Made by a program: the position numbers and the translations under genes | Assembly (NCBI GenBank): GCA_020026155.1 | Contig: JAHHQX010000007.1 | Span: 1-64,000, forward strand | DNA from: Actinobacillus sp. | GTDB taxonomy: Bacteria; Pseudomonadota; Gammaproteobacteria; Enterobacterales; Pasteurellaceae | Reading direction: 5' to 3' | DNA length: 64,000 nucleotides | The notes under the pieces: generated by a model | What the model was told of the DNA's origin: nothing | Database searches by the model: none | What the model saw: the letters and a program-made list of their open reading frames with translations, nothing else | Shown here: one piece after another, positions 19,011 to 29,293 of the stretch | How the letters are laid out: the number at the start of each line of letters is the position of its first letter | How positions within the stretch are numbered: the stretch's first letter is position 1

Positions 19011-19730
19011 ATGTGGCTATCTATTATCATATTGAGTTTATTCAGCGCTATTTTAGGTTACGTTGCTTATGCTTATTTAAATTTTTATCCCCATATCATC
19101 GCAAAACAGATTTGGACCAACTTTATTACCTTATATCCTCACACTCTTTCTAAGAATGCGACGCCAACATCCTTTTACTTACCCCAATATTTCTCACCAT
19201 CTAAGATTTTTTGTGTTATTAGCTTCGCCGTTATTTCATTTTTAATATCTTGGCTTAGCCAAAATAATTACCAAAGTATTATGCTACTCGTATGGCTTAA
19301 TGCATATTTTGGATTACTTTGGTTGCTGTGCCTTTTTGATTTACGCTATCGCCTTATCCCTATTGAGCTCTGTTATTTACTTTTTATTTTAAGTATCAGT
19401 GCCGTGATATATCATCTTCTAGATAGAGATATTATCGTAAGCCTTTATCATGCATTTCTAGGATTTATTACGTTTTATATCATTTCACTGATAGCAAAAT
19501 ATATTTATCAAAAGGAAGCATTAGGTATGGGAGATTGTTGGTTAATGTTAGGACTATGCAGTCTACTTTCTTTGATACAAATCCCGTGGCTTATTCTTAT
19601 TGCTAGCCTTCTCGGAATAATCTGCGCCTTAATTGCTCGATATTTAGGGAAGCACCTTACTCAAATTCCTTTTGTTCCTTTTCTCGCATTAGCTCAAACT
19701 TTTCTGTTACTAGAAAGCGTTTTATACTAG
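19011..19730 (+). CDS. pilD: Prepilin peptidase (type IV leader peptidase)
   Basis: Aspartic membrane protease that cleaves the PilA leader. It has 239 residues and six or more hydrophobic segments. The catalytic aspartates are in CLFDLRYRLIP and GMGDCWLMLG. The N-terminal cysteine-rich (CxxC) methyltransferase region of typical PilD proteins is missing: residues 25-65 have no paired cysteines. The protein may therefore cleave without that zinc module, or methylate differently. It is the last pilus gene, 30 bases before coaE. Confidence 0.9.
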   Translation: MWLSIIILSLFSAILGYVAYAYLNFYPHIIAKQIWTNFITLYPHTLSKNATPTSFYLPQYFSPSKIFCVISFAVISFLISWLSQNNYQSIMLLVWLNAYFGLLWLLCLFDLRYRLIPIELCYLLFILSISAVIYHLLDRDIIVSLYHAFLGFITFYIISLIAKYIYQKEALGMGDCWLMLGLCSLLSLIQIPWLILIASLLGIICALIARYLGKHLTQIPFVPFLALAQTFLLLESVLY

Positions 19731-19760
19731 CGCACTAGAACAAACAAAAAGGATATTAAA

Positions 19761-20375
19761 ATGAGCTATGTTGTAGGTTTAACAGGTGGAATTGGAAGTG
19801 GTAAAAGTACCATTGCTTACTTATTTGCAGCCCTCGGCGTTCCTATTGTAGATGCCGATATTGTTGCTCGGGAAGTAGTGGCTATTGGTATGCCTGCTTT
19901 AAAAGTAATTGCTGAGCATTTTGGTAATGAAATTTTACTCCCTACCGGCGCCCTTAACCGGCCATTACTACGTCAAAAAATTTTTGAAAATCCGCATGAA
20001 AAAGCGTGGTTAAACGAATTGCTTCACCCTATTATTCGCCAAGAATGCGTAGCTCAACTCGCTACTGTAAAAGCACCGTATGTTTTATTTGTGGTTCCAC
20101 TACTTATTGAAAATGGACTTGATTCGTTATGCCAATCACTCCTTGTGGTGGACGTTTCTGAGGAAACACAACTCACTCGCACCTGCCAACGTGATCACCA
20201 ATCAGAACAGCTCATTAAGAAAATAATCGCTTCACAAATAACACGCGAAGAACGTTTAAAATGGGCAACTGAAATTATCGAAAATAATATCGATCTTGAT
20301 GAAAATTTTTGTCACCTTGCCAAAGAAGTATTGGGACTGCACCATTTATACCTGTCAAAATCAAATAGCGAATAA
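19761..20375 (+). CDS. coaE: Dephospho-CoA kinase
   Basis: Final step of coenzyme A synthesis, phosphorylating the ribose 3'-hydroxyl. It has 204 residues (E. coli 206), P-loop GGIGSGKST at residues 9-17, VDADIVAREV, and a LID region RDHQSEQLIKKIIASQ. It follows pilD in the same operon, the classical pilABCD-coaE linkage. In H. influenzae yacG comes next; here yacG is 8.7 kb away. Confidence 0.96.
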   Translation: MSYVVGLTGGIGSGKSTIAYLFAALGVPIVDADIVAREVVAIGMPALKVIAEHFGNEILLPTGALNRPLLRQKIFENPHEKAWLNELLHPIIRQECVAQLATVKAPYVLFVVPLLIENGLDSLCQSLLVVDVSEETQLTRTCQRDHQSEQLIKKIIASQITREERLKWATEIIENNIDLDENFCHLAKEVLGLHHLYLSKSNSE

Positions 20376-20505
20376 AGTCATTATTTATCCCAAATTTTTA
20401 TAAAAATTTATTGATAATCATATTGTTATTGAGATAAATTTTTTTAATTACACTATTAAACTATCTTTACCTGAAGTAATTATATTCTTCAAAATATTCC
20501 ATTTT

Positions 20506-20527
20506 TTATGTGACTGCTATCACAAAA
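20506..20527 (+). promoter_or_regulatory. Canonical CRP site upstream of glpD
   Basis: TGTGA (20509-20513), CTGCTA, TCACA (20520-20524), flanked by T and A runs: an essentially consensus cAMP-CRP site. It lies about 85 bases before the glpD start, in a 235-base gap. It implies catabolite control of glycerol-3-phosphate oxidation. Confidence 0.88.
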
Positions 20528-20610
20528 AAAATACAACATGATTGTCGTGAAGTATTCTTTCTCTTATGCTTACCACAATTAGAGTAAAACTTAAGATGAA
20601 GGGTATAAAA

Positions 20611-22167
20611 ATGAAACGTACAGATCAATTACAACAAGCAAAAACAGATAAAGTATGGGATGTCGTTATTATTGGTGGTGGAGCAAGTGGCTTAGGAATC
20701 GCTGTTGACGCAGCAAACCGTGGCTACTCTACACTTCTACTAGAACGTGTTGACTTCTCTAAGGGTACATCTAGCCGAAGTACAAAGCTCGTACATGGTG
20801 GTGTACGATACCTTGCACAAGGTGACGTGAAATTAGTGCGTGAAGCACTCCGCGAACGTGGTCGCCTGGCAAAAAATGCACCTCATCTTTTTAAAAGTGA
20901 ATCCTTTATTATTCCTGGCGAGAAATGGTGGACCGCTTATTACTACACGCTTGGTTTAAGTATTTATGATGCATTAGCTGGAAAATTAAGTATTGGTCGT
21001 ACAAAATATTTAAATCAACGCCAAGCCAATGAAGAACTATGTGGTGTAAAACCAGAAAAATTAAATAATGCAGTTTGCTATTACGATGGTCAATTTGATG
21101 ATTCTCGTCTTGCTATTAATCTTGCACAAACCGCAATTGAACAAGGTGCAACCGTGGTGAATTACTGTGGTGTTATCGGACTTGATAAAAATGCACAAGG
21201 TAAAGTATGCGGCGTTAAAGTAAAAGACATGGTGAGTGGCGAAGAATTTGATGTCAAAGCAAAATGTGTTATCAATGCAACTGGTGTATTTACTAATGAA
21301 ATCAATAAAATGGATAATCCTAATGCTGGCGATACTATCGTTCCAAGCCAAGGTATCCACCTCGTGATTGATCGTAAATTCTTACCAGGTACTTCTGCCT
21401 TAATGGTACCAAAAACCTCTGATGGACGTGTTCTCTTCGCCGTACCTTGGCATGATAAATTGGTTGTCGGTACGACAGATACTCTTGTAAAAGAAGCGGA
21501 ATATGAACCAAAACCACTCGAACAAGAAGTAGATTTCATCTTAAAAACTGCAAAAGATTATTTAGTAGAAGCCCCAACGCGTGAAGATGTTCGTTGCGTA
21601 TATGTTGGTTTACGCCCACTCGCCGCGCCAAAAGACAGCAGTCAATCAACCAAAGAAGTATCACGTAGCCACAAAGTTGAAGTTAACGCATCTGGCCTAG
21701 TAGATATTATTGGTGGTAAATGGACAACCTATCGTCAAATGGCAGAAGACACATTAGATGCTGCGATCAGTGCAGGTCTACTTCCACCAAAACCTTGCCA
21801 TACTGAAAATCTCCATATCCACGGTTATGCACCAGCAGATTGGAGTACATATCTTGGTTTCTACGGTAGCGATCGCCAATATATCGAAGCGATTGCCAAA
21901 GAAAATCCTGAATATGCAGAAAAAATTCATCCTGATTACCCATTCTTTATGGCTGAAGTTATCTGGGCTATCCGTGAAGAAATGGCACTTTCTGTTGAAG
22001 ATGTATTAGCGCGTCGCGCTCGTCTTTTATTCTTAGATGCGCGTGCAGCCAGTGATTCAGCTGAAAAAGTGGCACGCGTTATGGCAAAAGAATTAGGTAA
22101 AGATGATGCTTGGGTCGCAGAGCAAACTCAACAATTCCAAGATTTAGCAAAACAATATTATTTCTAA
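20611..22167 (+). CDS. glpD: Aerobic glycerol-3-phosphate dehydrogenase, FAD-dependent
   Basis: Oxidises sn-glycerol-3-phosphate to dihydroxyacetone phosphate and passes electrons to the quinone pool at the inner face of the membrane. From the ATG at 20611 (AAGGG ribosome binding site) it has 518 residues; upstream TTG/ATG codons in frame lack good sites. The FAD-binding [21 protein letters not shown] is near the start, then [17 protein letters not shown], and [13 protein letters not shown] late. H. influenzae uses the anaerobic glpABC type instead, so this is a notable difference. An ideal CRP site lies upstream and a motif-pair hairpin follows. Confidence 0.93.
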   Translation: MKRTDQLQQAKTDKVWDVVIIGGGASGLGIAVDAANRGYSTLLLERVDFSKGTSSRSTKLVHGGVRYLAQGDVKLVREALRERGRLAKNAPHLFKSESFIIPGEKWWTAYYYTLGLSIYDALAGKLSIGRTKYLNQRQANEELCGVKPEKLNNAVCYYDGQFDDSRLAINLAQTAIEQGATVVNYCGVIGLDKNAQGKVCGVKVKDMVSGEEFDVKAKCVINATGVFTNEINKMDNPNAGDTIVPSQGIHLVIDRKFLPGTSALMVPKTSDGRVLFAVPWHDKLVVGTTDTLVKEAEYEPKPLEQEVDFILKTAKDYLVEAPTREDVRCVYVGLRPLAAPKDSSQSTKEVSRSHKVEVNASGLVDIIGGKWTTYRQMAEDTLDAAISAGLLPPKPCHTENLHIHGYAPADWSTYLGFYGSDRQYIEAIAKENPEYAEKIHPDYPFFMAEVIWAIREEMALSVEDVLARRARLLFLDARAASDSAEKVARVMAKELGKDDAWVAEQTQQFQDLAKQYYF

Positions 22168-22172
22168 AAAAT

Positions 22173-22212
22173 CACGCCCCAATTTTCGTCATTTTTTTCA
22201 AAAATTGGGGCA
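22173..22212. repeat. CACGCCCC-type motif as inverted pair after glpD
   Basis: CACGCCCCAATTTTCG starts at 22173 and its partner AAAAATTGGGGCAC ends at about 22212. The arms pair to form a hairpin between glpD and glpT, so it probably acts as a weak terminator or processing site. The second arm is degenerate at GCAC. Confidence 0.75.
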
Positions 22213-22237
22213 CCTTAACCATTTTAACGAGGTCATT

Positions 22238-23632
22238 ATGCTTAAATTCTTATCCCCCGCTCCACATATTGAGCGTTTACCAAAAGAAAAGATTGATCCT
22301 ACGTATCGTCGCTTGCGTTGGCAGGTCTTTATGGGAATTTTCTTTGGCTATGCTGCTTACTATTTCGTCCGTAAAAACTTTGCTCTTGCAATGCCAGGGA
22401 TGATTGAAACAGGAATGTACACTAAGGCGGATTTAGGGTATGCCTTAGCATTCGTATCCATTGCATATGGGATTTCTAAGTTCATCATGGGTTCCGTATC
22501 TGACCGTTCTAACTCCCGTGCATTTATCAGTTTAGGGCTATTCCTTTCTGGTGCGACCATGGTCGCAATGGGGCTTTTCCCATTCGCCACTAGTTCTATT
22601 TATATCATTTCCATTTTACTTTTCTTAAATGGTTGGTTCCAAGGTATGGGGTGGCCTCCTTGTGGTCGTACAATGGTCCACTGGTGGTCTAAAAAAGAAC
22701 GTGGCACTATCGTATCTATTTGGAACACTGCGCATAATTTAGGTGGTGCAGTGCCTGCATTACTTCTTATGCTTGCAACCAGTATCTATGCATATAGCCA
22801 TCAACTTCCATCAATTAATGATGTACCGCAACGTGCTATTTGGCAAGAAGCTTTATATTATCCAGGTATTGCAGCGATTATTGCCTCATTCATTGCCTTC
22901 TTTATTATGCGTGATACACCGCAATCATGCGGATTACCTTCAATAGAAGAATATAAAAATGACTATCCAGATGATTATGATGCAGAAAAATCTGAAAAAG
23001 AATTACCTGCTAAAGAAATTTTTGTGAAATACGTATTTAAAAATAAACTTCTTTGGTACATCGCAATCGCAAATGTGTTTGTATATTTGATTCGTTACGG
23101 TGTATTAGACTGGGCACCGACCTATCTTAAAGAAGTCCGCCACTTCAATATTGATAAATCATCTACTGCATACGCACTTTATGAAATCGCAGCTATTCCA
23201 GGCACACTCTTCTGTGGGTGGGTATCTGACTACGTATTTAAATCAAAACGTGGGCTAACTGGTTTCATCTTTATGATTGCCACTACCATTGCGCTTTGGG
23301 TCTACTGGAAAACACCATCTCAAGATATGGCAATGACAATGATGGTTATTGTTGGTTTTCTTATCTATGGTCCAGTAATGCTTATCGGCTTGCATGCCCT
23401 TGAACTTGCACCGAAAAAAGCAGCAGGCACAGCAGCGGGCTTCACTGGTTTATTTGGCTACCTTGGTGGATCAGTTGCAGCAAGTGCAATTATTGGTTGG
23501 GCAGCGACCCGTTATGGTTGGGACAGTGGCTTCCATATCATGATTGCGGGTTCAATCATTGCTTGTCTACTCCTTCTTCTTACTATGTTGCAAGAAGAAA
23601 AACACCATAAGGAAATGGCAAAACATAATTAA
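22238..23632 (+). CDS. glpT: Glycerol-3-phosphate transporter
   Basis: Major-facilitator antiporter exchanging external glycerol-3-phosphate for internal phosphate. The frame is open from 22205, but the ATG at 22238 follows GAGGT and gives 464 residues (E. coli GlpT 452). There are twelve hydrophobic segments; the family signatures are [26 protein letters not shown] (residues about 20-45; substrate-binding arginines) and [26 protein letters not shown]. It sits between glpD and glpQ, the enzyme that makes its substrate in the periplasm. Confidence 0.95.
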   Translation: MLKFLSPAPHIERLPKEKIDPTYRRLRWQVFMGIFFGYAAYYFVRKNFALAMPGMIETGMYTKADLGYALAFVSIAYGISKFIMGSVSDRSNSRAFISLGLFLSGATMVAMGLFPFATSSIYIISILLFLNGWFQGMGWPPCGRTMVHWWSKKERGTIVSIWNTAHNLGGAVPALLLMLATSIYAYSHQLPSINDVPQRAIWQEALYYPGIAAIIASFIAFFIMRDTPQSCGLPSIEEYKNDYPDDYDAEKSEKELPAKEIFVKYVFKNKLLWYIAIANVFVYLIRYGVLDWAPTYLKEVRHFNIDKSSTAYALYEIAAIPGTLFCGWVSDYVFKSKRGLTGFIFMIATTIALWVYWKTPSQDMAMTMMVIVGFLIYGPVMLIGLHALELAPKKAAGTAAGFTGLFGYLGGSVAASAIIGWAATRYGWDSGFHIMIAGSIIACLLLLLTMLQEEKHHKEMAKHN

Positions 23633-23640
23633 TCACCATA

Positions 23641-23670
23641 AAGGCAAGTTCTTGAGAGCTTGCCTTTTTT
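23641..23670 (+). terminator. Terminator after glpT
   Basis: AAGGCAAG (23641-23648) pairs with CTTGCCTT (23659-23666), followed by TTTT. It overlaps the leader of glpQ, so it may attenuate read-through into glpQ rather than isolate it. Confidence 0.8.
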
Positions 23671-23693
23671 ATGCACAAAATGAGGTAACTTTT

Positions 23694-24809
23694 ATGGGTA
23701 TGAAAATTAAAATGCTAGGGTTAACTAGCCTATTACTTACAACAGCATTTTCAACCAACGCCTTCGCGCAATCGGCTGACGGCAAAATTATTATCGCTCA
23801 TCGCGGAGGAACCGGTTATTTACCGGAACATACCTTGGAAGCTAAAGCATTAGCAATTGGGCAAAAATCAGATTACGTGGAACAGGATCTCGCCATGACA
23901 AAAGATAATTATCTCATTGTTATCCATGATCCTTATCTTGACGGTATTACCAATGTTGCAGAAATTTATCCCGACAGAAAACGTGATGGACACTATTATG
24001 TCATGGATTTCACGTTAGATGAGATACAAAATTTAAAAATGACGGAAACATTCAAAACCGTCGATGGAAAACAAGAGCTGGTCTATCCTGATCGTTTCCC
24101 TTTATGGCGCCCTTCTTTCAAAATCCACACCTTTGAAACTGAGTTACAATTCATTCAAGGTTTAGAAAAAACGTTAGGTCATAAAATTGGTATCTATCCA
24201 GAAATCAAAGCACCGTGGCTACATCATAAAGCGGGCAAAGATATCGCACTCGCTACGCTAAAAATGCTAAAAAAATATGGTTATACCAAAAAAACAGATA
24301 AAATTTATCTGCAAACCTTTGATTATAATGAATTAAAACGAATTAAAACCCAGCTTATGCCACAACTTAATATGGACTTAAAATTGGTTCAATTAATTGC
24401 ATACAACGATTGGCATGAAACGGAAGAAAAAAATGCTAAAGGGCAATGGGTAAATTATGACTACAACTGGATGTTTAAACCAGGAGCATTAAAAGAGATC
24501 AGCAAATATGCTGACGGAATTGGACCGGGCTGGTACATGCTTATTGATGAAAAGACATCAAAATCAGGAAAAGTAAACTTTACACCACTTGTAAAAGAAA
24601 TTGCGCACTACGCTAATTTACAAGTACATCCTTATACCGTACGTAAAGATGCATTACCGCCATTCTTTAAAAATGTAGATGAAATGTATAGTGCGTTATT
24701 TAAAGCTGGCGCAACCGGTGTCTTCACAGACTTCCCAGACACAGGCGTTAATTTCTTGTTAGAACAAGATAAGGGAAAACCAGTATCAAGTAATAACACA
24801 AAACAATAG
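23694..24809 (+). CDS. glpQ: Periplasmic glycerophosphodiester phosphodiesterase
   Basis: Hydrolyses glycerophosphodiesters to glycerol-3-phosphate and an alcohol. From the ATG at 23694 (GAGGT site) it has 371 residues. A Sec signal ends at about residue 25 (NAFA before QSADG) and no lipobox cysteine is present, unlike the surface lipoprotein D (Hpd) of H. influenzae. Catalytic motifs are AHRGGTGYLPEHT, the metal-binding EQDL, and VIHDPYLD. Product uptake is by GlpT immediately upstream. The frame extends upstream to 23544, but that part overlaps glpT and is not real. Confidence 0.94.
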   Translation: MGMKIKMLGLTSLLLTTAFSTNAFAQSADGKIIIAHRGGTGYLPEHTLEAKALAIGQKSDYVEQDLAMTKDNYLIVIHDPYLDGITNVAEIYPDRKRDGHYYVMDFTLDEIQNLKMTETFKTVDGKQELVYPDRFPLWRPSFKIHTFETELQFIQGLEKTLGHKIGIYPEIKAPWLHHKAGKDIALATLKMLKKYGYTKKTDKIYLQTFDYNELKRIKTQLMPQLNMDLKLVQLIAYNDWHETEEKNAKGQWVNYDYNWMFKPGALKEISKYADGIGPGWYMLIDEKTSKSGKVNFTPLVKEIAHYANLQVHPYTVRKDALPPFFKNVDEMYSALFKAGATGVFTDFPDTGVNFLLEQDKGKPVSSNNTKQ

Positions 24810-24813
24810 TTAA

Positions 24814-26370
<1,557 letters not shown>

Positions 26371-26393
26371 TCAATAATAAGTATGTTAAAATT

Positions 26394-26423
26394 AAAAGGC
26401 GATGAAAAATCGCCTTTTTTTAT
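26394..26423 (+). terminator. glpK intrinsic terminator
   Basis: AAAAGGCGAT and ATCGCCTTTT pair around GAAAA, followed by more Ts. Confidence 0.93.
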
Positions 26424-26474
26424 TTTAGTTAAGGAAAGCGTTTAAAGAATTTTCTATAAATATTGGAGAACAAT

Positions 26475-26918
26475 ATGCTAATTCAAAAAACAGATTTGCC
26501 ATTAGTTGCAATGGACTTTATGAATGAAGTACATTTAGAAGACGTTGATATGCTAAATACACTCAATAATAAACTCATCACCTATGAAGCAGAACCAAGC
26601 CCAGAAGGGAAAGAAGATATCTGCGACTATTGTGAAAAGTGGTACCAACACACTATTTCACATTTTAATGGTGAAGAAGTTGAGATGCAGCGTACCCAAT
26701 TTCCTCCTTATTTTGTTCATAAAAATGAGCATGATAACTTCTTAGCAGTTCTACGTGCAGAAATTGATAATTTTAATAAAAATGCCAATCCTATCGCTTT
26801 ACAAAAATTTATTGCGCTTGAAGTCGTTCCCTGGTTTATCCAGCATATTCGTACAATGGATACCGTAACGGCGATGTTCCTTAAAAATGGGGTTAGTCCT
26901 TGCTGCGGAAATCATTAA
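26475..26918 (+). CDS. Hemerythrin family protein
   Basis: Small four-helix protein of 147 residues from the ATG at 26475 (GGAG upstream; a TTG at 26463 is less likely). Ligand-type residues sit in hemerythrin order: His20, His59 and His63 with a following Glu pair, HKNEH (His82, His86), and HIRTMD (His124, Asp129). This supports an oxygen- or iron-binding di-iron centre. It ends with CCGNH, an unusual cysteine-rich tail. It is monocistronic between glpK and the cytosolic GDPD, with terminators on both sides. Whether it senses oxygen, stores iron or handles NO is not evident. Confidence 0.75.
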   Translation: MLIQKTDLPLVAMDFMNEVHLEDVDMLNTLNNKLITYEAEPSPEGKEDICDYCEKWYQHTISHFNGEEVEMQRTQFPPYFVHKNEHDNFLAVLRAEIDNFNKNANPIALQKFIALEVVPWFIQHIRTMDTVTAMFLKNGVSPCCGNH

Positions 26919-26936
26919 TTTATTGTTTACATTAAA

Positions 26937-26975
26937 AAAACTAGCCTTTCTTATCCAAAGAAAGACTAGTTTTTT
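26937..26975. terminator. Terminator after the hemerythrin gene
   Basis: A long stem (AAAACTAG, bulge, CTTTCTT against AAGAAAG, bulge, CTAGTTTT) followed by Ts. It is symmetrical enough to work in both directions. Confidence 0.88.
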
Positions 26976-27030
26976 ATTCCCTAAAGTTGCAAAATAGACA
27001 CATCTGATAACTGATAACACGGGGAGAAAA

Positions 27031-27771
27031 ATGGAAAAAATCTTGTTTGCCCATCGTGGAATGTCAAGTATTGCACCTGAAAACACATTATCCGCATTTA
27101 CGCGTTGCAAAGGATACGGCGTAAAATGGTTTGAATGTGATTTAGATATTCTAAAAGATGGCACAGTTGTAATTAGCCACGATAATGAGCTAGATCGTTG
27201 TACAAATCAAAGTGGAACACTTTCACAATTAGCGGCAGATGATCTACTCTCAATTGATGCGGGAAGTTGGTTTAGTGATAATTTTATTGGCGAACCCCTG
27301 CCTACATTAGAGAGCGTTATTGATCTCATTAACCGTTTAGAATTAAACGTAAATTTCGAACTCAAATCTTATTCCTCAAACCCACAAGCCGCTACCCTAC
27401 TCATTGATAATTTTCTTGAAGCTATCAAAAAATTAGATCCCAATCGCGACATTATTATTTCTAGTTTTGATCCAAATATGTTGATGTTACTAAAGGAAAA
27501 ATGTCCTGGTTTACCTGTCGCCTGTTTATTTGACTCAAACACTATTCACGACGATTGGCTAACAATCATGAAAAATTGTCAAGCTCGCTATATCCATCCA
27601 CAAAATGAAGGACTAACCAAGGAGATGGTCAATGAATTTATAAAATATGGATATAAAATTAATGTATGGACAGTAAACGATTTAGCACGAGCTAATCAGC
27701 TATTTAACTGGGGGGTAACTGGAATTTTTACAGATATTGCTCAAGATTTTCCTGAACGCTATAAACGTTAA
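27031..27771 (+). CDS. ugpQ: Cytosolic glycerophosphodiester phosphodiesterase
   Basis: 246-residue GDPD without a signal peptide, the UgpQ type. It would hydrolyse glycerophosphodiesters that have entered the cytoplasm or arise from phospholipid turnover. Visible motifs are FAHRGMSSIAPENTLSAF, the metal-binding ECDLD, and VISHDNELDRCTN, and late in the barrel the family motif INVWTVND. It is only distantly similar to the periplasmic GlpQ 3 kb upstream. A ribosome binding site (GGGGAG) lies just before the ATG. It converges on the adh gene across a shared terminator. Confidence 0.9.
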   Translation: MEKILFAHRGMSSIAPENTLSAFTRCKGYGVKWFECDLDILKDGTVVISHDNELDRCTNQSGTLSQLAADDLLSIDAGSWFSDNFIGEPLPTLESVIDLINRLELNVNFELKSYSSNPQAATLLIDNFLEAIKKLDPNRDIIISSFDPNMLMLLKEKCPGLPVACLFDSNTIHDDWLTIMKNCQARYIHPQNEGLTKEMVNEFIKYGYKINVWTVNDLARANQLFNWGVTGIFTDIAQDFPERYKR

Positions 27772-27778
27772 AATAAAA

Positions 27779-27800
27779 AAGGGAAACACTTGTTTCCCTT
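27779..27800. terminator. Bidirectional terminator between ugpQ and the adh gene
   Basis: AAGGGAAAC and GTTTCCCTT pair around a four-base loop, with A-rich and T-rich flanks suited to both directions. Confidence 0.88.
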
Positions 27801-27821
27801 ATAATTTAGTTATACAGGCTA

Positions 27822-28859
27822 TTAATCTGCATTGATAATGATCTTAATTGCATTTTCTTTACTTGCATTCAAGAAAACATCATATGCTTGACGAATTTGG
27901 TCAAGATCAAAATGGTGCGTAATTAATTTACCTACTGGTAATTTATTTGTTGCTACCGCACGCATTAGCATTGGTGTTGTATTGGTATTTACAAGACCAG
28001 TGGTGATAGTTAAATTTTTAATCCAAAGATCTTGGATTTGGAATTCTACTGGTTTACCGTGAACACCCACGTTAGCAATATGACCACCTGGTTTAACGAT
28101 TTCTTGGCTAATATTCCAAGTTGCTGGAATACCCACCGCTTCAATCGCAACATCCACACCATCTGGTCCCACAATTTCTGCAATTTTTTGCTTAATGTCG
28201 CCAGTTGGAGTCACCGCATGAGTGGCGCCTAACTCTTTTGCAAGTTTAAGACGATTTTCATCTAAATCTACCATAATAATAATTGATGGAGAATAGAATT
28301 GCGCTGTTAACAATGCTGCTAAGCCAACTGGACCAGCACCAATAATGGCGATAGCATCACCTGGTTTAACATTACCGTATTGAACGCCAATTTCGTGTCC
28401 AGTCGGTAAAATATCACTAAGCATTACGGCTACTTCATCATCAATTTCATTTGGAATTTTAAATAAGCTATTGTCTGCATGTGGAACACGGACATATTCA
28501 GCTTGTGTACCATCAATCATGTGGCCTAAAATCCAACCTCCGTCACGGCAGTGAGCATAAAGTTGTTTTTTACAGTAGTCACAACTACCACAAGCAGTGA
28601 TACAAGAGATGATAACTTTATCACCTTTTTTGAATTGTGAAACGCTACTACCAACTTCTTCAACAATCCCTACCCCTTCGTGACCTAGAATAATACCGTC
28701 ACGCATGTAGAGATTTTTACCTTTGTAGATACCAAGATCGGTACCACAAATGGTCGTTTTAGTGATGCGAACAATCACATCTGTTGGTTTTTCAATGACA
28801 GGTTTTTGCACTTCCTCAAGTGCGATATTATGATCACCGTGATACACGAGTGCTTTCAT
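27822..28859 (-). CDS. Zinc-dependent alcohol dehydrogenase
   Basis: Medium-chain dehydrogenase of 345 residues. The start MKALVYHGDHN (ATG at 28857-28859, GGAGAC site) is preferred to an upstream in-frame codon. The catalytic zinc ligands are in TTICGTDLG and GHEGVG; the structural zinc cysteines are in CGSCDYCKKQLYAHC; and the NAD(P)-binding GAGPVGLAALLTAQ follows. It resembles the secondary-alcohol/butanediol branch more than the glutathione-dependent AdhC. The substrate cannot be read from the sequence. The neighbourhood suggests a polyol or small alcohol, but that is inference. Confidence 0.85.
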   Translation of the reverse strand: MKALVYHGDHNIALEEVQKPVIEKPTDVIVRITKTTICGTDLGIYKGKNLYMRDGIILGHEGVGIVEEVGSSVSQFKKGDKVIISCITACGSCDYCKKQLYAHCRDGGWILGHMIDGTQAEYVRVPHADNSLFKIPNEIDDEVAVMLSDILPTGHEIGVQYGNVKPGDAIAIIGAGPVGLAALLTAQFYSPSIIIMVDLDENRLKLAKELGATHAVTPTGDIKQKIAEIVGPDGVDVAIEAVGIPATWNISQEIVKPGGHIANVGVHGKPVEFQIQDLWIKNLTITTGLVNTNTTPMLMRAVATNKLPVGKLITHHFDLDQIRQAYDVFLNASKENAIKIIINAD

Positions 28860-29044
28860 AATGGTCTCCTTAATGTGTATAAACTTAATCCAAACTGGGT
28901 AAGAATATATCAATCCGGCATTCATTTTTCAAATGATTTTGATGTCATAACAAGCATAATTTGATGGTTTTTTATGTTAACCCAATGAATTTTTATATAT
29001 TTCCGAGTATTATATTTATTTAATTTTTTTCAAAGAGAAGAAAC

Positions 29045-29236
29045 ATGACAACTGATATTCTCATCGTAAAATGTCCACAATGTAAAAAAGACGTAGAATG
29101 GACAAGTGAAAATATTTATCGCCCATTTTGCAGTAAACGCTGCCAACTTATTGATCTTGGAGAGTGGGCTGATGAAGAAAAAGCTATTCCCGGTGAAGAG
29201 GCCTTTCTTACAATGCCTGACGAAGAGCATTGGTAA
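29045..29236 (+). CDS. yacG: DNA gyrase inhibitor YacG (zinc-binding)
   Basis: 63-residue zinc-ribbon protein known in E. coli to bind GyrB and inhibit gyrase. The four metal cysteines are in CPQCKK and FCSKRCQ, followed by [11 protein letters not shown], a diagnostic motif. In H. influenzae and enterics it is linked to coaE. Here it is separated from coaE by the glp/adh block and has its own AGAGAAGAA site. Confidence 0.93.
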   Translation: MTTDILIVKCPQCKKDVEWTSENIYRPFCSKRCQLIDLGEWADEEKAIPGEEAFLTMPDEEHW

Positions 29237-29239
29237 AAT

Positions 29240-29265
29240 AAAAGCTCGCCAAAGCGAGCTTTTTC
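29240..29265. terminator. Bidirectional terminator between yacG and fadL
   Basis: AAAAGCTCGC and GCGAGCTTTT pair around CAAA with a T-run on the plus side and an A-run on the other. It serves both convergent genes. Confidence 0.92.
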
Positions 29266-29293
29266 TCTACCACTATTTGATTTATTCTACGAA

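Noticed and set aside
20419..20438. Fur-box-like GATAATcATAtTgtTATT before glpD
   Set aside because: Only about 12 of 19 positions match the consensus, in a very AT-rich gap, and the downstream gene has no iron link.
23544..23693. N-terminal extension of glpQ overlapping glpT
   Set aside because: It lacks a ribosome binding site and runs through a terminator; the signal peptide begins at the 23694 ATG.
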